A stretch of DNA of 64,000 bases, from the NCBI RefSeq assembly GCF_004784475.1, contig NZ_SRRT01000008.1, positions 310,001 to 374,000 on the forward strand. Reading direction: 5' to 3'. The notes under the pieces are model-generated. The model had not been told where the DNA came from. It ran no database searches and saw nothing but the letters and a program-made list of their open reading frames with translations. Positions 33,810-42,273 of this stretch are shown one piece after another (position 1 is the stretch's first letter; every line of letters begins with the position of its first letter). Source of the DNA: Streptomyces bauhiniae (lineage in GTDB: Bacteria > Actinomycetota > Actinomycetes > Streptomycetales > Streptomycetaceae). The translations under genes were made by a program, and so were the position numbers.

Positions 33810-33932
33810 ATGATGCCTCGCCACGGGGAGGCGGAGAAGGGCGGGAGTCCTGGTACGCCCCCCGCACCGTCCCCGTACCTCCCCCGCGCGGCCGGTTCTC
33901 GCGCTCCGGCCGGGTGAAGGGCGCGTTCGCCT

Positions 33933-33997
33933 CTTGCGCACACCACCCGGCATTCCTACGGTGCTCCATAGGAATGCCGGAGTAGCGTGTGCGCAAG
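33933..33997 (+). promoter_or_regulatory. Nested inverted repeat in the hmgA leader
   Basis: Outer perfect 11-bp repeat CTTGCGCACAC (33933-33943) / GTGTGCGCAAG (33987-33997) encloses an inner perfect 12-bp repeat CCGGCATTCCTA (33947-33958) / TAGGAATGCCGG (33969-33980). The 3' outer arm ends inside the Shine-Dalgarno AAGGGAG, 10 nt before the hmgA ATG. Could be a double operator or a translation-controlling RNA hairpin. Confidence 0.75.
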
Positions 33998-34006
33998 GGA
34001 GCGATC

Positions 34007-35320
34007 ATGGCAGGGGACGCGCGGAAGACCGCCGAAGCACTGGCGTACCTGACCGGGTTCGGCAACGAACACTCCTCCGAGGCGGTGCCCGGCGCCCTGC
34101 CCGACGGCCGCAACTCACCCCAGCGCGCACCGCTCGGCCTGTACGCGGAGCAGCTCAGCGGTACGGCGTTCACCGAGCCCCGCGCCCACAACCGCCGTTC
34201 CTGGCTGTACCGCATCCGCCCCTCGGCCGCACACCCCGCCTTCACCCGCACCGCCAACGGCGCGCTCCGCACAGCCCCCTTCACCGAGACCGTGCCCGAC
34301 CCCAACCGGCTGCGCTGGAGCCCGCTGCCCGAACCGCTGCCGGGCACCGACTTCCTGGCCGGCCTGTGGACGCTGGGCGGCAACGGCGACGCGACCCAGC
34401 GCAGCGGCATGGCCGTGCACCTCTATCACGCCAACTCATCGATGGAGCGCGTCTTCTCGGACGCCGACGGCGAGCTGCTGATCGTCCCCGAGCGGGGCGG
34501 CCTGCTGCTGCACACCGAGTTCGGCCGTCTCCATGTGGAACCCGCACAGGTGGCGCTCATCCCCCGTGGGGTCCGGTTCCGTGTGGAGCTGCTGGACGAC
34601 TCGGCGCGGGGCTATGTGTGCGAGAACTATGGTGCGCCCTTCCGCCTCCCCGACCTGGGCCCCATCGGCGCCAACGGCCTCGCCAACGCCCGCGACTTCC
34701 GGGCACCGGTCGCCGCGTACGAGGAGGTCGAGGGCCCGGTGGAGGTGGTCAACAAGTACTGCGGCAACCTCTGGACGGCCACCTACGACCACTCCCCGCT
34801 CGACGTGGTCGCCTGGCACGGCAACTATGTGCCGTACACCTATGACCTGCGCCGCTTCAATGTGATCGGCACCATCTCCTACGACCACCCGGACCCGTCC
34901 ATCTTCACCGTCCTGACCTCCCCCTCGGACACTCCGGGGCTGGCGGGCGCGGACTTCGTGGTGTTCGCCCCGCGCTGGCTGGTCGGCGAGGACACCTTCC
35001 GGCCGCCGTACTTCCACCGGAACGTGATGAGCGAGTACATGGGCCTGATCGAGGGCGCCTACGACGCGAAGGCGGAAGGGTTCGTCCCCGGCGGCGGCTC
35101 GCTGCACAACATGATGTCGGCGCACGGCCCGGACCGGGAGACCTTCGACCGGGCGAGCGCGGCCGAGCTGCGCCCGCAGCGGATCGACGACGGGCTGGCC
35201 TTCATGTTCGAGACCCGCTGGCCGATCGCCCTCACCCCGGACGCCGCCCGCGCGGACCACCTGCAGCGGGGCTACGACGACGTGTGGCGCGGACTGGAGC
35301 CGCACTTCCGCACCCCGTGA
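34007..35320 (+). CDS. hmgA: Homogentisate 1,2-dioxygenase
   Basis: Fe(II) ring-cleaving enzyme converting homogentisate to maleylacetoacetate in tyrosine/phenylalanine catabolism. 437 aa, full length. Iron ligands align with the human enzyme: His337 and Glu343 in FHRNVMSEYMGL and His373 in SAHGPD (human His335, Glu341, His371). Start ATG 34007 with AAGGGAG. It has no fumarylacetoacetase or isomerase neighbour here, as is common in Streptomyces. Loss usually gives brown pyomelanin pigment. Expression probably involves the nested repeat in its leader. Confidence 0.97.
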   Translation: MAGDARKTAEALAYLTGFGNEHSSEAVPGALPDGRNSPQRAPLGLYAEQLSGTAFTEPRAHNRRSWLYRIRPSAAHPAFTRTANGALRTAPFTETVPDPNRLRWSPLPEPLPGTDFLAGLWTLGGNGDATQRSGMAVHLYHANSSMERVFSDADGELLIVPERGGLLLHTEFGRLHVEPAQVALIPRGVRFRVELLDDSARGYVCENYGAPFRLPDLGPIGANGLANARDFRAPVAAYEEVEGPVEVVNKYCGNLWTATYDHSPLDVVAWHGNYVPYTYDLRRFNVIGTISYDHPDPSIFTVLTSPSDTPGLAGADFVVFAPRWLVGEDTFRPPYFHRNVMSEYMGLIEGAYDAKAEGFVPGGGSLHNMMSAHGPDRETFDRASAAELRPQRIDDGLAFMFETRWPIALTPDAARADHLQRGYDDVWRGLEPHFRTP

Positions 35321-35394
35321 CGACACCGAGTGACAACTCCCATGTGTGACCGCTCCGTTGCGCCGACCGATCCCGGACAGGTACGGATAGCCGC

Positions 35395-36144
35395 GTGACC
35401 TCTTTCGCCCCGGACTCGATCGTCCTGAACCGCAAGCTGCCGCTCTGGTACCAGGTGTCGCAGTCGCTACGGGCCTCCATCCTGGGCCGCTCCCCCGAGG
35501 ACCCGCTGCGGCTGCCCACCGAGGAGCGGCTGGCCGGGCACTACGGGGTGAGCGTGCTGACGATGCGGCAGGCGCTGAAGGAGCTGGAGGACGAGGGGCT
35601 GATCAGCCGGCACCGGCGGCGCGGCACCTTCATCGAGCCGGGGGTGCGGCGCGGGGCGCCGGTCAGGCTGCTGGGCTCGGTGGACGCGATCGTGGCCCAG
35701 CAGTCCGGGATGACGGCCGAACTGCTGGACGTGGCGCGGGTCCCGGTGCCGCCCATGTGGGCGGAGCACTTCCCGGACCTCACCGAGGTGGCGGTCTACC
35801 ACCGGCTGCGCGGGGACGCGAAGACCGGTGAGCCGACCAACCACGCCGTCAACCATGTGCGCCCGGAGCTGGCCGACCGGATCGACCCGGCCGATCTGGC
35901 CCGCTGGCCGATGACCAAGGTGCTGCGGGACGTGGTGGGCGCCGACATCAGCCGGATCACCGACACCGTGGAGGCCCGGCTCGCCGACCCGGAGACGGCC
36001 CGGCTGCTTCAGGTGCCGCTGCTGAGCCCGATCCTGCACTACACGGGGGTCACCTACGACTCCTCGGGGCGGGTGCTGGACGTGGCCGTCATCCACTACC
36101 GGGGCGACCGTTTCTCGTTCACCGTCACCCTGGAGGCGACCTGA
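35395..36144 (+). CDS. GntR/HutC-family regulator (UTRA domain)
   Basis: 249-aa protein: GntR winged helix (about 17-85; RLPTEERLAGHYGVSVLTMRQAL and ISRHRRRGTF) and a UTRA effector domain (about 95-245, ending DVAVIHYRGDRFSFTVTL). Position 74 nt after hmgA on the same strand suggests control of aromatic catabolism, in line with HutC/PhnF-type sensors, but the effector is unknown. Start GTG 35395 with a weak Shine-Dalgarno. Confidence 0.88.
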   Translation: MTSFAPDSIVLNRKLPLWYQVSQSLRASILGRSPEDPLRLPTEERLAGHYGVSVLTMRQALKELEDEGLISRHRRRGTFIEPGVRRGAPVRLLGSVDAIVAQQSGMTAELLDVARVPVPPMWAEHFPDLTEVAVYHRLRGDAKTGEPTNHAVNHVRPELADRIDPADLARWPMTKVLRDVVGADISRITDTVEARLADPETARLLQVPLLSPILHYTGVTYDSSGRVLDVAVIHYRGDRFSFTVTLEAT

Positions 36145-36209
36145 GCGCCGCCCGTACCGCCGCCCCCGTTCCCGTACCCCGTCCGGGCCGAGGCCGTAGC
36201 ATTCCGGGC

Positions 36210-37337
36210 GTGACGTACGAGGACGCGCCGCCGCTGGCGGACCTCATGCCGTGGTCCGTCGCACCGCTGCGGCCGGGCCGCGCCTGGCCGACGGCACCCG
36301 ACCCGGCGTCCCTGAAGGCCCGCTGGGCGGCGCTGCTCGCGGCCGAGGGGGCGGAGCGGGAGGCCCTGTTCGAGCCGACCCGGTCGCGCACCGTCCACTC
36401 GGCGGTGGCGCAGTTGCCCGGCCGGAACACCGGTACCGAGCGGCTGGCGCGGGCCTCGGGGCCGTGCCCGGAGCCGGTGCGGGTGCTCGCGGCGCCGTTC
36501 GACGAGCGCTGGCTGATTCCGGACCACCGGCTGATCGACCTCGCCCGTCCGGAGCTGTGGCGGGTGGCGGACGAGCGGCAGGTGTTCGTGGTGGAGGCGG
36601 GTGCCGGGCTGCTGGCGACCTCGCTGCCGCCGACCCTCGCGGCGGGGCGCGTCCGCCCGCTGTACCGGCGTCCCGGCGGTGCCGAACCCAACCTGGCGCC
36701 GGGGCTGTTGGACGAGCTGGGCGCGCGGCTCGGCTCCCGGCCCACGGCGGCGGACGTGCTGGCGTGGACACTGGCCGCCGTCCAGGCCGACCTCACCGTG
36801 CCGCTCACCGGGGACCCCGAAGTGTGGGCGCGGGGTGTGGCGGCGGGCCGGCGCGCGCTGTGGCTGATGCGCCGGGACGGGGAGCGCCCCAAGCTGCCCG
36901 GCGGCCGCCGCCCGTACGTCCGCGCGCCGCTGCCCCCGTACCCGCGCACCCTGCGCTACGACGCCGAGGACGAGACCCTGTTCCTCGACGAGGGCCGCGT
37001 CTCCCCCGTCCCGCGCGCGGCCTGGGAGCACGAGGTGGCCGGGGTCCGCACGCTGGAAGCCTGGTTCACGGCCCGTACGACCCCCGGCGCCCCCGGCACC
37101 CTGGCCGCGATCGGCCCCCGGACCTGGCCGCAGAGCTGGACCTCGGAGCTGCTGGAGCTGATCACCGTGCTGACCCTCCTGGCCGAACTCCCCGACCCGG
37201 TACCGGTGTCGGAGCCGATCACGGCAACCGACCTACGTGCGGCCGGAGTTCTCCCACCCGCGCCCCGGTCTCGCCGCCCCGCCTCGGTCCTGGACCACCA
37301 GGAGGAGGGCCCGGAGGGACAGTTCGCCCTGCTCTAG
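36210..37337 (+). CDS. Orphan type ISP restriction/modification specificity-domain protein
   Basis: 375-aa protein resembling only the C-terminal target-recognition region of type ISP restriction-modification enzymes (for example LPGRNTGTERLARASG, WLIPDHRLIDLARPELWRVADE, VRPLYRRPGGAEPNLAPGLL). The nuclease, helicase and methyltransferase domains found in full ISP enzymes are absent, and no such genes are nearby. No methyltransferase NPPY motif. Such stand-alone forms are, from memory, widespread in Streptomyces with unknown role. GTG 36210 lacks a Shine-Dalgarno and may be leaderless. Confidence 0.75.
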   Translation: MTYEDAPPLADLMPWSVAPLRPGRAWPTAPDPASLKARWAALLAAEGAEREALFEPTRSRTVHSAVAQLPGRNTGTERLARASGPCPEPVRVLAAPFDERWLIPDHRLIDLARPELWRVADERQVFVVEAGAGLLATSLPPTLAAGRVRPLYRRPGGAEPNLAPGLLDELGARLGSRPTAADVLAWTLAAVQADLTVPLTGDPEVWARGVAAGRRALWLMRRDGERPKLPGGRRPYVRAPLPPYPRTLRYDAEDETLFLDEGRVSPVPRAAWEHEVAGVRTLEAWFTARTTPGAPGTLAAIGPRTWPQSWTSELLELITVLTLLAELPDPVPVSEPITATDLRAAGVLPPAPRSRRPASVLDHQEEGPEGQFALL

Positions 37338-37371
37338 CGAGGCGGGAGCCCGCCGGGAGATCATCGCGGGC

Positions 37372-38607
37372 ATGGATCTGCTGCCGCCGCCCCTGGAGGG
37401 CGTCACCGTCGTGGCCGTCGAACAGGCCGTGTCCGCGCCCTTCGCCACCCGTCAACTGGCCGACCTGGGCGCGCGGGTGATCAAGGTGGAGCGGGTCGAC
37501 GGCGGTGACTTCGCACGCGGCTACGACACCGCCGCCGAGGGGCTCGCCTCACACTTCGTGTGGTGCAACCGGGGCAAGGAGTCCATCGCGCTGGACCTGA
37601 AGGACCCGCGCGGTCTGGACGTCGTACGGCGGCTGGTCGCGGAGGCGGACGTGTTCGTGCAGAACCTCGCGCACGGCGCGGCGGCCCGCCTCGGCCTGGA
37701 CGCGGCCACCCTCTGCGCGGCCGACCCGCGGCTGATCGCCGTGGACATCTCGGGGTACGGCGGCTCGGGGCCGTACGCGGACAAGCGGGCGTACGACATG
37801 CTCGTGCAGTGCGAGGCGGGGCTGGTGTCGGTGACCGGTACGCCCGAGCGGCCGGTGAAGGCGGGCATCCCGGCGGCGGACATCGCGGCGGCCATGTACG
37901 CCTTCTCGGGGGTGCTGGCCGCGCTGGTGCGGCGCGGTACGACCGGGCGGGGCGGCCCCGTGGAGGTGTCGATGCTGGAGGCGCTGGCCATGGGGGTCCC
38001 CCCTGCTCGAGCGAAGCCGAGAGCTTGGGGGAGGATGGGGCATCCGCTGCACCACACGATGCACGGGGGCGAACCCCCGGCGCGCACCGGTCTCGCGCAC
38101 GCCGTGATCGTGCCGTACGACTCCTACGCGACGGCGGACGGCGGCCGGGTGCTGCTGTCGGTGCAGAACGACCGGGAGTGGCGGCGGCTGGCCGAACTGG
38201 TACTGGACAGACCGGAGTTGGCGTACGACCCGGCGTACGCGACCAACGCGGCGCGGGTGGCCGGGCGGGAGCGGACCGACGCGCTGGTCGCGGGGGCGCT
38301 GGGCGCGCTGACGGCGGACGAGGCGCTGGCGCGGCTGGAGGCGGCGGGGATCGCGTGTGCGCGGATCAGGGATCTGGCCGAGCTGGCGGAGCATCCGCAG
38401 CTCGCGGCGCGGGAGCGGTGGCGGCGGGTGGGTTCGCCGGTGGGACCGCTGCGCGCGCTGCTGCCGCCCATCACGCTGCCGGGTGGCGCGGAGACGCGGC
38501 TGGGGGACGTGCCCGCGCTCGGCCGGCACACCGACGCGCTGCTCCGTGCCGTGGGGATGACGGACGACGAGATCGCGGCGTTGCGCCGGGACGGTGTGGC
38601 GGCCTGA
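37372..38607 (+). CDS. Family III CoA transferase
   Basis: 411-aa CaiB/BaiF-type enzyme moving CoA between acids. The FRC-type catalytic Asp is in AYDMLVQCEAGL (about residue 142); the motif VIKVERVDGGDFAR is present. Residues about 207-221 (GVPPARAKPRAWGR) are an extra segment between LEALAM and MGHPLHHTMHGG, where relatives read straight through. The segment is encoded by dispersed repeat copy B (37992-38034), in frame. The enzyme is probably functional, since the insert falls on a loop before a Gly-rich stretch. Start ATG 37372. Confidence 0.9.
   Translation: MDLLPPPLEGVTVVAVEQAVSAPFATRQLADLGARVIKVERVDGGDFARGYDTAAEGLASHFVWCNRGKESIALDLKDPRGLDVVRRLVAEADVFVQNLAHGAAARLGLDAATLCAADPRLIAVDISGYGGSGPYADKRAYDMLVQCEAGLVSVTGTPERPVKAGIPAADIAAAMYAFSGVLAALVRRGTTGRGGPVEVSMLEALAMGVPPARAKPRAWGRMGHPLHHTMHGGEPPARTGLAHAVIVPYDSYATADGGRVLLSVQNDREWRRLAELVLDRPELAYDPAYATNAARVAGRERTDALVAGALGALTADEALARLEAAGIACARIRDLAELAEHPQLAARERWRRVGSPVGPLRALLPPITLPGGAETRLGDVPALGRHTDALLRAVGMTDDEIAALRRDGVAA
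37992..38034 (+). repeat. Intragenic dispersed palindromic repeat, copy B
   Basis: 43-nt element containing GCTCGAGCGAAGCCGAGAG then TTGGGGGAGG, preceded by the self-complementary GGGGGTCCCCC. It matches copy A (15051-15090) over most of its length and likewise inserts about 14 codons in frame. Confidence 0.87.
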
Positions 38608-38695
38608 GCGCGGATGGCCTGCGGGGGCGGGGCGCCGGTTCGGTCGGGGCCGGGCCGGTACCGGGCGGCACTCCGGGGAGTCCGCTCGGTACGGC

Positions 38696-38965
38696 TCAGT
38701 GGCTGCCGAAGAGCGACCGGCGCAGCCGGCGCAGGGGCGCGAAGAGAGAGACCCGGCTGACGCGGACGCGCCGGTCGCTGCGCTGACGCACGGTGTCCCG
38801 CGCGGTCAGTTCACGCATCAGCGACGTCGCTTCGACCGTCTCCCGCTGCGGTATGGCTGGTCCGCCGAGCACCGCGAGGTGGCGGTCCAGACGCCTGCTG
38901 GTCGCACCACTTCCGCAGGTGATCGCAGGGACCCTGGCCCTGCTGCGCATTGCTATCTGCTCCAT
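38696..38965 (-). CDS. Small basic hypothetical protein
   Basis: 89-aa Arg-rich protein (start MEQIAMRSRARVPAI, end APLRRLRRSLFGSH) with no recognised domain or signal. ATG 38965 is supported by GGGGAG at 38970-38975, though the spacing is short (4 nt). No homologous family recognised; codon bias is consistent with a real gene. Isolated between the CoA transferase and the anti-sigma factor gene. Confidence 0.6.
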   Translation of the reverse strand: MEQIAMRSRARVPAITCGSGATSRRLDRHLAVLGGPAIPQRETVEATSLMRELTARDTVRQRSDRRVRVSRVSLFAPLRRLRRSLFGSH

Positions 38966-39093
38966 GTCACTCCCCACCCGTACGAATCCACCCGGCCCAC
39001 GGGCAGAGTAACCCTATCGTCCCGGTAGGGCATGCGTGTATCTCGGCCACGGGATTCACCTTCCCCACAAGGAGGTTGATCATCCCTCATTGA

Positions 39094-39900
39094 CTACTCT
39101 CCGAATCCGACTGATTTCAGGGTGAGTTGGACAACGGGCTGGCCAGTGGGGTGCTCAGAACCGCCGTTCGGCTCGACCGTCACCGCGAGTGACGCCGCGG
39201 ACTTCTCCAGCCCCTTCACCGCCAAGGGCGTGTCGCCGCCGAGAAGCCCGAGAGACCGGGGTTGTACGCCGGGGCGCGTGAGCCAGAGCTGATGCACCCG
39301 GCCGCCGGACGGCGTGCCGTATCCGCTCAGGGTGACGACGGCGCGGCCCTCGGACGGCGAGGCGACGACCGCGAGCGCGCGGCCGTGTCCGTCGGTCCCG
39401 GCCGTGGCACGGGCGTCCGGAGCGGCCAGAACGTGGGCGATGTCACGTGCCCGCGCCCGCTCGGCGGCGAGCCGTTCCTCGGTGCGGTGCGCCTGGACGG
39501 CGAAGAGCGAGGCGACGACCAGGGCGGCCGCGGCCGTCACCGTGGCGAACGGCACGAACAGCGGACGCGGCCGGGTACGCGCGGGCGGCGGCTGGACTCC
39601 CCATACGTGCGGCGGCAGTTGGGCGGCGCGCGGCCGACCGGCGGGCGCCGGTTCCTGGGGCGTGGTGCGTACGGCGGCCAGGACGCGTTCGCGCAGGGCG
39701 GCCGGGGCGGGGGCGGCGGTGGACCAGGCCAGCCGGACGGCGTCCTCGGACAGTTCGCGCACCTCCGCCGTGCAGCGGCCGCAGCCCGCGAGGTGCTTCC
39801 CGAACCGGCGCCGCTCGCCGGGGTCGAGGGCGTCCAGGGCGTAGGGCGCGGCCAGCGAGTGCGGGTCCTCGCGGCGCAGCAGACGGGTGAAGACGCTCAC
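39094..39900 (-). CDS. RskA-type anti-sigma factor
   Basis: 268-aa membrane-anchored regulator. N-terminal zinc-binding anti-sigma motif H36-x3-C40-x2-C43 (KHLAGCGRC), one transmembrane helix (about 110-132) and an extracytoplasmic RskA domain (SGYGTPSGGRVHQLWL, PLAVKGLEKSAASLAVTVEP). It should hold the ECF sigma encoded immediately upstream until regulated proteolysis. GTG 39900 overlaps the sigma stop by 4 bp (GTGA). Confidence 0.92.
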   Translation of the reverse strand: MSVFTRLLRREDPHSLAAPYALDALDPGERRRFGKHLAGCGRCTAEVRELSEDAVRLAWSTAAPAPAALRERVLAAVRTTPQEPAPAGRPRAAQLPPHVWGVQPPPARTRPRPLFVPFATVTAAAALVVASLFAVQAHRTEERLAAERARARDIAHVLAAPDARATAGTDGHGRALAVVASPSEGRAVVTLSGYGTPSGGRVHQLWLTRPGVQPRSLGLLGGDTPLAVKGLEKSAASLAVTVEPNGGSEHPTGQPVVQLTLKSVGFGE

Positions 39901-40490
39901 GCGGCACCTCCGAGGCAGCCGCGCAGCCGGTTCAGGCCGTCGCGCATCCGGGTCTTGACGGTGCCGAGCGGCAGCGAGAGCCGTTCGGCGACCTCGCGGT
40001 AGGTGTAGCCGTCGTAGTAGGCGAGGGTGACGGACTGGCGCTGGAGGTCGGTCAGCCGTCTCAGACAGCGGCGCACCCACTCCCGTTCGAGTCCGGCCTC
40101 GACCTCCTCGGTGACGTGGTCGAAGGCGGGTTCCCCGGCGCGCAGGGCCTCGCGCTGCTCGCGTTCGCCGGCCGCGCGGGCGCTGCGCACCCGGTCGACG
40201 GCGCGGCGGTGGGCGAGGGTGAGTATCCAGGACAGGGCGCTGCCGCGTGCCGGGTCGAACCGGGCGGCGGAGCGCCAGAGTTCGAGCAGCACCTCCTGGA
40301 CGACCTCCTCGGACTGGGCGGGGTCGCGCACGACCCGCCGGACCAGTCCGAACACCGGCCCGGAGACCAGGCCGTACAGCTCCTCGAACGCCTGGTGGTC
40401 GCCGCCCGCCACGCGCACCAGCAGTACCTCGGCACCCTCACCCCGGCCGTGGCCGCACCCGGCCGTGCCGGTGACCCCTCGCATCCGCAC
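39897..40490 (-). CDS. ECF sigma factor, SigK-like
   Basis: 197-aa group IV sigma factor. Region 2 (about 20-95: FEELYGLVSGPVFGLVRRVV, ILTLAHRRAVDRVR) and region 4 (about 130-190: LTDLQRQSVTLAYYDGYTYREVAERLSLPLGTVKTRMRDGL split here) are complete. Coupled to an RskA-type anti-sigma and divergent from DUF4331-TPR-NicO genes, its probable targets. GTG 40490 is preferred (GGAGG nine nt upstream); ATG 40484 is close. Longer in-frame reading to 40862 would run into the divergent promoter. Confidence 0.92.
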   Translation of the reverse strand: MRMRGVTGTAGCGHGRGEGAEVLLVRVAGGDHQAFEELYGLVSGPVFGLVRRVVRDPAQSEEVVQEVLLELWRSAARFDPARGSALSWILTLAHRRAVDRVRSARAAGEREQREALRAGEPAFDHVTEEVEAGLEREWVRRCLRRLTDLQRQSVTLAYYDGYTYREVAERLSLPLGTVKTRMRDGLNRLRGCLGGAA

Positions 40491-40641
40491 GAACGCACAC
40501 CTCCGGCGGTTGATACGGATCGGCGGGCCGAAAACGCGGGTCGGAAAAGAGGAAAAAGAAAGTTCCGCTCCGGCCAATCCGCGCGCGCCGATCGCTCCGT
40601 ATACCCGTCCGTCAAGCAAGTCGGATTCGAGGACGGACGGC

Positions 40642-42177
40642 ATGACTCTCTTCGCCAGAAGCGGCACGGCACGCAACGGCCTGGTCCCGCTCATCTGCGG
40701 CGCGCTCGCCGCCGGTGGGCTCGCGGCCGCCGGTGTCGCCACGCTGGAGCCGGGGGCGGCCTCCGCCTCCTCCCATCGGGAGGCCCCGCTGATCTCGGGA
40801 ACCCCGCAGTACGACAACACCGATCTGTACGCGTTCGTCAGCCCCGACAAGCCGGACACCACGACGATCGTGGCCGACTGGATACCGTTCGAGGAACCGG
40901 CGGGCGGCCCGAACTTCTACACCTTCGCCGACGACGCGCAGTACGACCTGCACATCGACAGCGATGGCGATGCCCGGGACGACCTCCTCTTCCGCTACAC
41001 GTTCAAGACGAGGACGAGGAACGGGAAGACGTTCCTCTACAACACCGGCCCCGTCACCAGCCTGGACGACCCCGACCTCAACATCACCCAGACCTACGAC
41101 CTCGAACTGGTCCGCCTGAAGGACGGCCACGCGATGTCCCGGACCAAGGTCGCGGACGACGTGCCGGTGGCGCCGTCCAACGTGGGCAAGGCGTCCATGC
41201 CGGACTACGGCACGCTGCGCTCGCAGGCGGTGTACAAGACGGCGGGCGGCGCGGCGACCTTCGCGGGGCAGGCGGACGACCCGTTCTTCCTGGACCTGCG
41301 CGTCTTCGACCTGCTGTACGGCGGCAACCTGAGCGAGGTCGGCCGGGACACCCTCAAGGGCTACAACGTCAACACGATCGCCCTCCAGGTCCCCAACGAC
41401 CTGATCCGGCAGTCGGCGGACCAGCCGGTCGTCGGCATCTGGTCCACCACCCAGCGCCGCAACGCCCAGGGCTACTACAGCCAGGTCTCCCGCCTCGGCA
41501 ACCCGCTGGTCAACGAGGTGGTCAACCCGCAGGCGGACAAGGACCGCTTCAACGCCTCCCAGCCCTCGCACGACGCCCAGTTCCTGAAGAACGTCACCAA
41601 CCCGGAGCTGCCCAAGCTCATCGAGGGCATCTATAAGATCGACGCCCCGGCCGAGCCGCGCAACGACCTGGTGGACGTCTTCCTCAAGGGCGTCAAGGGC
41701 CTCAACCAGCCCCCGAACGTGCGCCCTTCGGAGCAACTGCGGCTGAACACCTCGATCAAGCCGACCATGCACCCCAAGCGGCTCGGCGTGCTCGACGGCG
41801 ACAACGCGGGCTTCCCCAACGGCCGCCGGCTCACCGACGACGTGATCGACGAGGCCCTCCAGGTCGTCGAGGGCGAACTCCTGGGCGCCAAGAACGACTT
41901 GGGCGACGCGGTGGACGCCAACGACAAGAAGTTCGAGAAGTCCTTCCCCTACGTCGCCCAGCCCACGGCGGGTTCGCGGGGCGCGCTGGCCAAGGGCACG
42001 ACCGCGGGCGCCGACGTCAAGAGCCAGCTCGGTGACGCACTGAGCCCGGCCTCGGCGTCGGGCGGCACCGACAACACCGTGCTGATCGCCGGCTCGGCGG
42101 CGGCGGGCGCGGCCGCGATCCTGCTGCTCGGCACCGTCGTCGGCTGGTGGCGCCGCCGAATGCGGCGCGCCTACTGA
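40642..42177 (+). CDS. Membrane-anchored DUF4331 protein
   Basis: 511-aa secreted protein: signal peptide (about 1-43), DUF4331 domain (about 48-400; SSHREAPLISGTPQYDNTDLYAFVSPD and FNASQPSHDAQFLKNVTNPELP), and a C-terminal helix AAILLLGTVVGWWRRR with positive end, giving an exported domain tethered to the membrane. Function unknown. ATG 40642 with GAGGACGG upstream. Divergent from the sigma factor gene and first of a three-gene unit. Confidence 0.88.
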   Translation: MTLFARSGTARNGLVPLICGALAAGGLAAAGVATLEPGAASASSHREAPLISGTPQYDNTDLYAFVSPDKPDTTTIVADWIPFEEPAGGPNFYTFADDAQYDLHIDSDGDARDDLLFRYTFKTRTRNGKTFLYNTGPVTSLDDPDLNITQTYDLELVRLKDGHAMSRTKVADDVPVAPSNVGKASMPDYGTLRSQAVYKTAGGAATFAGQADDPFFLDLRVFDLLYGGNLSEVGRDTLKGYNVNTIALQVPNDLIRQSADQPVVGIWSTTQRRNAQGYYSQVSRLGNPLVNEVVNPQADKDRFNASQPSHDAQFLKNVTNPELPKLIEGIYKIDAPAEPRNDLVDVFLKGVKGLNQPPNVRPSEQLRLNTSIKPTMHPKRLGVLDGDNAGFPNGRRLTDDVIDEALQVVEGELLGAKNDLGDAVDANDKKFEKSFPYVAQPTAGSRGALAKGTTAGADVKSQLGDALSPASASGGTDNTVLIAGSAAAGAAAILLLGTVVGWWRRRMRRAY

Positions 42178-42273
42178 ACCACTCCTTGAGCGACCGGCAC
42201 GGCCCGTACCCCTTCCCCCACGGCGGGCCGCGCCGGTCTTCCCTACCACCATCAGGCGAACCAGGAGAGGGCG

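Noticed and set aside
30823..34410. Reading of the molybdoenzyme as a 1195-aa protein starting at 34410
   Set aside because: The extra 440 residues run through the tetR gene and the hmgA leader in other frames; GTG 33081 with a good ribosome-binding site starts the conserved domain.
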